In this document: one piece after another, positions 60,557 to 64,000 of the stretch | Layout of the letters: each line of letters opens with the position of its first letter | Numbering within the stretch: position 1 is the first letter of the stretch | DNA from: Phytohabitans suffuscus | Lineage (GTDB): Bacteria; Actinomycetota; Actinomycetes; Mycobacteriales; Micromonosporaceae | DNA: 64,000 bases | Direction of reading: 5' to 3' | NCBI RefSeq assembly: GCF_011764565.1 | Contig: NZ_AP022871.1 | Coordinates: 7,874,320 to 7,938,319, forward strand | Translations under genes and position numbers: made by a program | Notes under the pieces: generated by a model | Databases searched by the model: none | The model's input: only the letters and a program-made list of their open reading frames with translations | What the model was told of the DNA's origin: nothing

Positions 60557-61819
60557 GTGTTCGACGATCGTGTGGATGTGGCTGTGCTGGCCGGGATGCC
60601 TACAGGCGCCGACCTGGCGGCCGCGCTCGCCCGCGTCGACCGTGGGGTGTTGAACGGGTTCGAGCTGGTCGAGGTAGCCAAAGCCATCTCCCGGCAGGTC
60701 GCCCACTACCAGGCCGAACTACTCGCCACGGTGGCGGAGATCGCCTACTGTCCACCCGGTGACGAGACCAGCCCCGCCGAGCGCTCGGAGTATCCCGCCG
60801 AGTATGCCGCTGACGAGGTGCGGTTGGCGTTGACGTTGACCCGCCGCGCCGCCGACACCCTGATGGGTGACGCCTACACCCTGGTCGAACGCCTCCCCAC
60901 CGTCCATCAGGCGCTGCGATCCGGCCAGATCGACCTGGCCCGAGCCCGCGTGCTGGACCAGGAAACCGCCGCCCTGCCCGAACCGGTAGCGCGGAAGATG
61001 GTCGACCTGATCCTGCCGGTCGCTGGCGAGTTGACCACCGGGCAGCTACGGGTCCGGCTACGCCGTCTGGTGATCGAGGCCGACCCTTCCGCCGCGGCCA
61101 CCCGGCAACGGCAGGCGCTGGCCCGACGGCGGGTCGAACACGGCCTAGACGTGGACGGGACCGCTACCCTGGCCGGCTATCACCTACCACCCGATAGGGC
61201 CGCCACCGCAGCCGCCCGCATCGACACCCTCGCCACAGCAGCCAAACAAGCCGGAGACACCCGCACCCTCGACGAACTACGCGCCGACCTATACCTCGAC
61301 ATCCTCAACGGCATCCTCCCCACCGACACCACCCCTGCACCTACAAGCCAGGGCGGAGTCGAACTCGTCGTCCCACTGGCCGCTCTCGCCGGCCTGTGCC
61401 AGCAGCCGGGACAGATCAAAGGCTGGGGACCCGTCCTAGCCGAAATCGCCGCCAAACTGGCCGACCAGCAGCGAGAACGGCCCTGGCGCTACACCGTCGT
61501 CAACGAGCACGGTGTAGTTGTCGGGCACGGGCGGCTGCGACGACGGCCACCAGCCGGGATGGCAGCGCTGGTACGAGCCCGCGACCGCACCTGCCGAGCA
61601 CCCGGCTGCCGCACACCAGCCCACCGGGCCGACCTGGACCACACCACCGCCTGGCAAGACGGCGGACCCACCACACCAGCCAACCTCGGCGTCCTATGCC
61701 GACACTGCCACGGCTACAAACACAGCGACGGCGTCACCCTCACCCAACCCACACCCGGCACCTTCCAATGGACCACCCGACTCGGCCACACCTACACCAC
61801 CACACCCGAACCACCCTGA
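60557..61819 (+). CDS. DUF222 / HNH endonuclease-domain protein
   Basis: A 420-residue protein with the N-terminal DUF222 helical domain (about 20-290) and a C-terminal HNH domain. The latter has RDRTCRAPGCRTPAHRADLDH, then TTPANLGVLCRHCHGYKH, where the Cys pairs bind zinc and Asp-His is catalytic. These proteins are abundant and multicopy in actinobacteria and may belong to mobile introns or unknown elements. GTG 60557 follows TAGAGT by seven bases, which suggests a leaderless mRNA. The gene is noticeably richer in A and C at the 3' end than its neighbours, so it may be acquired. Confidence 0.88.
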   Translation: MFDDRVDVAVLAGMPTGADLAAALARVDRGVLNGFELVEVAKAISRQVAHYQAELLATVAEIAYCPPGDETSPAERSEYPAEYAADEVRLALTLTRRAADTLMGDAYTLVERLPTVHQALRSGQIDLARARVLDQETAALPEPVARKMVDLILPVAGELTTGQLRVRLRRLVIEADPSAAATRQRQALARRRVEHGLDVDGTATLAGYHLPPDRAATAAARIDTLATAAKQAGDTRTLDELRADLYLDILNGILPTDTTPAPTSQGGVELVVPLAALAGLCQQPGQIKGWGPVLAEIAAKLADQQRERPWRYTVVNEHGVVVGHGRLRRRPPAGMAALVRARDRTCRAPGCRTPAHRADLDHTTAWQDGGPTTPANLGVLCRHCHGYKHSDGVTLTQPTPGTFQWTTRLGHTYTTTPEPP

Positions 61820-62009
61820 CCCGCCAACCCGCAACCACCCACCAGGCAACGACCACAGGCAAGCCGAAAACCGAGAACGGCGCAGGCCACGGATGGCCCT
61901 CGCACAAGCCACCGCGCCCCCTAACGGCGGCGATAGGAGCCTGGACACACCCGGCCCGGGGCCCAGCCGCGAACCACCCGCTCCCACACGCCCGACCTCG
62001 ACGGCCCGA

Positions 62010-62298
62010 CCCGTGCTGCAAGACCCGGGTCGGCCCCGTGCGACATGATTCGGGCCCGCCCGTGCGACAAGACCCGGGCCCGCCGTGCGACATGACCAGA
62101 GCGGCCCGTGCGACAAGACCCCGGGCCCGCCCGTGCCGCAAGACCAGGGTCGGCCCCGTGCGACAAGGCCCGGGGTGACCCGTGCGACAAGACCCGACCC
62201 CGGCCCACGAGACGAACCCGGGTCGGCCCACGAGACGAACCCGGGTCGGCCCACGAGACGGACCCAGGTCGGGCCACGAGACAAACCCAGGCCGGGCC
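62010..62298. repeat. About twelve tandem 22-26-bp repeats
   Basis: The first eight units follow CCGTGCGACAAGACCCGGGC with variants. The last four follow CCACGAGACGAACCCGGGTC and are more alike. Units abut with no spacers, so it is a minisatellite, not a CRISPR. The change of consensus within the array suggests two rounds of expansion. Confidence 0.8.
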
Positions 62299-62336
62299 AA
62301 CCAGGTCCCTGGGGCCAGGCTTGCGCGACGCGGACG

Positions 62337-62675
62337 GTGAGGCCGCTCGCGGTCGCCGGTCTCGCGCTGGCTGGCCTCGCCGCCACGCTCGCGGGAGCGA
62401 CAGTCCTGGCCCAATACCACCCAGCCCGATTCGATCAAGGCAACGACCCGGGCATTCTCCAATCCCGCACAGAATGCCTGGCGCCGCCAGGCCCTCGGGA
62501 GCGCATGAACCCCCCCGCCCCCACGGGGCGGCCCAGCACAGGCCCAACCTCACGCACGAGGCCACCCGAGCAGCATCGAGGACCACAACGGACAGAGCGG
62601 TGGACGGCCAGTGGACAGAGCGGTGGACAGGCCAGCGGACAGAGCAGTAGACAGGCCAGTGGACAGAAGCGGTAG
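62337..62675 (+). CDS. Doubtful small secreted-protein frame
   Basis: From GTG 62337 the frame reads VRPLAVAGLALAGLAATLAG, like a signal peptide, then a polar chain of about 90 residues that runs into the GTGGACAGAGC minisatellite (QASGQ repeats). There is no family resemblance. It may be the start of a truncated secreted protein, or chance. Confidence 0.25.
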   Translation: MRPLAVAGLALAGLAATLAGATVLAQYHPARFDQGNDPGILQSRTECLAPPGPRERMNPPAPTGRPSTGPTSRTRPPEQHRGPQRTERWTASGQSGGQASGQSSRQASGQKR

Positions 62676-62715
62676 ACAGAGCCGTGGACAGAGCCTGGAC
62701 GGAGCCGTGGACCGA
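62587..62715. repeat. Short-period tandem repeat GTGGACAGAGC
   Basis: About ten imperfect 10-13-bp units based on (G/A)GTGGACAG(A/G)(G/C)C, ending just before the stop of the condensation-domain gene on the other strand. Confidence 0.75.
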
Positions 62716-62719
62716 GCTC

Positions 62720-64000
62720 TCAGGCAGGAGCGCCGGCGGTGGACGGGCGGCCTGGGCCTTCGGCGACGACCGGGAGGCGGTGCCAGCTCGCCAGGTCGGT
62801 GGGGTCGTCGGGGCGGCCGCGCAGATCACGTATCGCTGCGGGGTCATCGCGGTGAGCCGGTCGGGCAGGGCCGCCAGGCAGCGGGCGTGTGCCTCGTCGG
62901 GCGTGGCCCGGCCGTCCCCGGTGGCCAGGTAGGCCACGAGGCCCGCCGGCTCGGCGAAGGCGCAACCCGCGCCGGTGCCGAAGGCGTCGTCCAGCAGGCG
63001 CCGCACCTCGTCGAGCTCGATCCAGCAGGAGTCGACGAGCAGCCAGCCGGGGCCGCGGGCGATCGGCTCCAGGCCGGTGGCCGGGCCTACGGCGGCCGGG
63101 GCGAGGTCGGTGCCGGCGGCGGCCAGCAGCAGGCGCTCGACGGCGCGCAGCAGCGACTCCACCTCGCGCTGGTCGACGCGGCCGGTGTCGGAGCTCCAGC
63201 CGGTGAGGCGCAGCAGGCCGTCGACCTGCCACAGGTCGAACCGGATCAGCCCCGACGTGGGCGGCGCGGGCTGCCACACCACCTCGGTGCGGGACGCCGC
63301 GGCGGCCAGGGCCTCGACCGGAGCGGGTGGCGGGCCGTCCGGGGAGGCGTCGACGACGAGGTTGTTGAACAGCGGCTCGAACCGCAGGTGCAGGCCCCGC
63401 TCGACGGCGACCCGCTGGTGCAGCCGGGTGCCGATGGTGGCGTCCCAGGCGCCGTTGCGGCTGGCGCCCAGCATCGCCGCGAACGCCCGCCGCACCAGCT
63501 CGTCGAAGCCCGCGTCGCCGGTGTCGAGGCGGACCAGCACCGCCTGCGCCAGGGTGCCGATGTAGTGCTCCAGCCGGGGCTCGAACCGGTTGCCGGACAG
63601 GATCGGGAAGCGGCACTCGCGGTAGCCGGTGCGCCGGGCGAGCACCGCGCACAGCGCGGCGAAGACGATCGTCGGGCGGCTGGTGCGGGTGCGGGCGGCG
63701 ATGTGCCGCAGGGCGGCGGCGCCGGCCGGGGACGACAGCTGCGCGATCCCTCCGCCGGCCGCCGGCCCGACGCGCGGCCGCGCGTACAGGCATTGCGGGA
63801 TCAGGCGCAGGTGCCGCTCCCAGTGCCGGATCGCCCCCTCCTGGCGGCGCCGGGCGCGCGGGTCCGCCTCGGCCTCGGCCTGGGCCAGCGGCTGGTGGGC
63901 GCCGCGCGTCTCGGCCTGGGCCAGCGGCTGGTGGGCGCCGCCCGCCGGGTGTCCCGGGTCGCGCAGCAGCGCGGTGAACTCGCGGCCCAGCACCGTCATG
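62720..64000 (-). CDS. Condensation-domain protein, C-terminal part (partial, one frame break)
   Basis: Runs off the right edge. The first visible residues, MTVLGREFTALLRDP, are the stretch that follows HHxxxDG in NRPS condensation domains, so that motif is outside. Next come a duplicated HQPLAQAE linker, then FAALCAVLARRTGY, PILSGNRFEPRLEHYIGTLAQAV and LFNNLVVD, all typical of the C-terminal half. A final 100-residue part follows (LLVDSCWIELDEVRRLLDDAFG). One base seems missing in GGGG at 62810-62813; corrected, it ends DDPTDLASWHRLPVVAEG and stops at 62720. No adenylation or carrier domain follows, so it may be a stand-alone condensation enzyme. Confidence 0.75.
   Translation of the reverse strand, partial: HDGAGPRVHRAAARPGTPGGRRPPAAGPGRDARRPPAAGPGRGRGGPARPAPPGGGDPALGAAPAPDPAMPVRAAARRAGGRRRDRAAVVPGRRRRPAAHRRPHPHQPPDDRLRRAVRGARPAHRLPRVPLPDPVRQPVRAPAGALHRHPGAGGAGPPRHRRRGLRRAGAAGVRGDAGRQPQRRLGRHHRHPAAPAGRRRAGPAPAVRAAVQQPRRRRLPGRPATRSGRGPGRRGVPHRGGVAARAAHVGADPVRPVAGRRPAAPHRLELRHRPRRPARGGVAAARRRAPAAGRRRHRPRPGRRRPGHRPGADRPRPRLAARRLLLDRARRGAAPAGRRLRHRRGLRLRRAGGPRGLPGHRGRPGHARRGTRPLPGGPARPAHRDDPAAIRDLRGRPDDPTDLASWHRLPVVAEGPGRPSTAGAPA

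Larger units (their letters stand above)
61820..62719. other. Intergenic minisatellite region
   Basis: Two tandem-repeat arrays (62010-62298 and 62587-62715) and one doubtful small frame between them. The region is C/A-biased on the plus strand, as is the end of the HNH gene. Confidence 0.6.

Noticed and set aside
62010..62298. CRISPR-like array
   Set aside because: Units abut without unique spacers, unit sequence drifts along the array, and no cas gene is present.
1..64000. tRNA, rRNA or an integrase with attachment sites
   Set aside because: I looked for cloverleaf-like sequences, rRNA motifs and recombinase genes and saw none, so no classical integrated element can be called.

Overview
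This is a very G+C-rich window with many GTG starts, tight ATGA/GTGA gene overlaps and typical actinomycete families (Asp23/Gls24, XRE-TPR regulator, DUF222-HNH protein, MeaB/methylmalonyl-CoA mutase, RAE-linked rifampicin monooxygenase). It most resembles a filamentous actinobacterium of the Micromonosporaceae type; the family is inferred from gene content, not from a marker gene. No rRNA, tRNA or CRISPR array was seen.

Layout. 0-2.5 kb: start of a P-type ATPase (minus, cut by the window edge), a membrane acyltransferase and a junction of two gene fragments. 2.5-6.8 kb: a rifampicin monooxygenase gene (rox) behind a 19-bp inverted repeat matching the rifamycin-associated element, then a TetR regulator, a glycosyltransferase and a GAF protein. 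6.8-8.1 kb: non-coding and rich in dispersed repeats. 8.1-10.8 kb: a 3-hydroxybutyrate dehydrogenase-like SDR with two alpha/beta hydrolases. 11.1-12.4 kb: more dispersed repeats. 12.5-14.3 kb: Asp23/Gls24 protein and XRE-TPR regulator.

14.3-25.5 kb is the most unusual block. A small membrane protein, an unknown protein and a SEFIR-domain protein sit beside a tightly coupled five-gene operon: Hsp70-WD40 fusion, small helical protein, membrane-anchored Hsp70-like ATPase and two dynamin-like GTPases. It has the look of a chaperone/membrane-remodelling stress or defence module.

25.5-37.6 kb is mostly housekeeping: metX-metY-CoA-binding protein, OsmC, FAD oxidoreductase, CopC, PepSY protein, meaB and both methylmalonyl-CoA mutase subunits. 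Several genes here are interrupted by single missing bases in short G/C runs, which looks like a consensus-sequence artefact.

37.6-59.9 kb is a large catabolic island: a NitT/TauT-type ABC importer, MFS transporter, iron alcohol dehydrogenase/maleylacetate reductase-like enzyme, asparaginase, MmgE/PrpD, M20 proteins, a three-subunit molybdenum hydroxylase, IclR regulator, alpha/beta hydrolases, an isochorismatase-type amidase, and a Rieske oxygenase with LigB-type extradiol dioxygenase, MhpC-type hydrolase and reductase. Decayed remnants of the lower meta-cleavage genes (mhpD at one end, mhpF and mhpE at the other) flank it. The island probably takes up and opens an N-containing aromatic compound; the lower steps must be supplied from elsewhere.

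59.9-64 kb: dispersed repeats, a DUF222-HNH protein, two minisatellite arrays and the C-terminal part of a condensation-domain protein that runs off the right edge.
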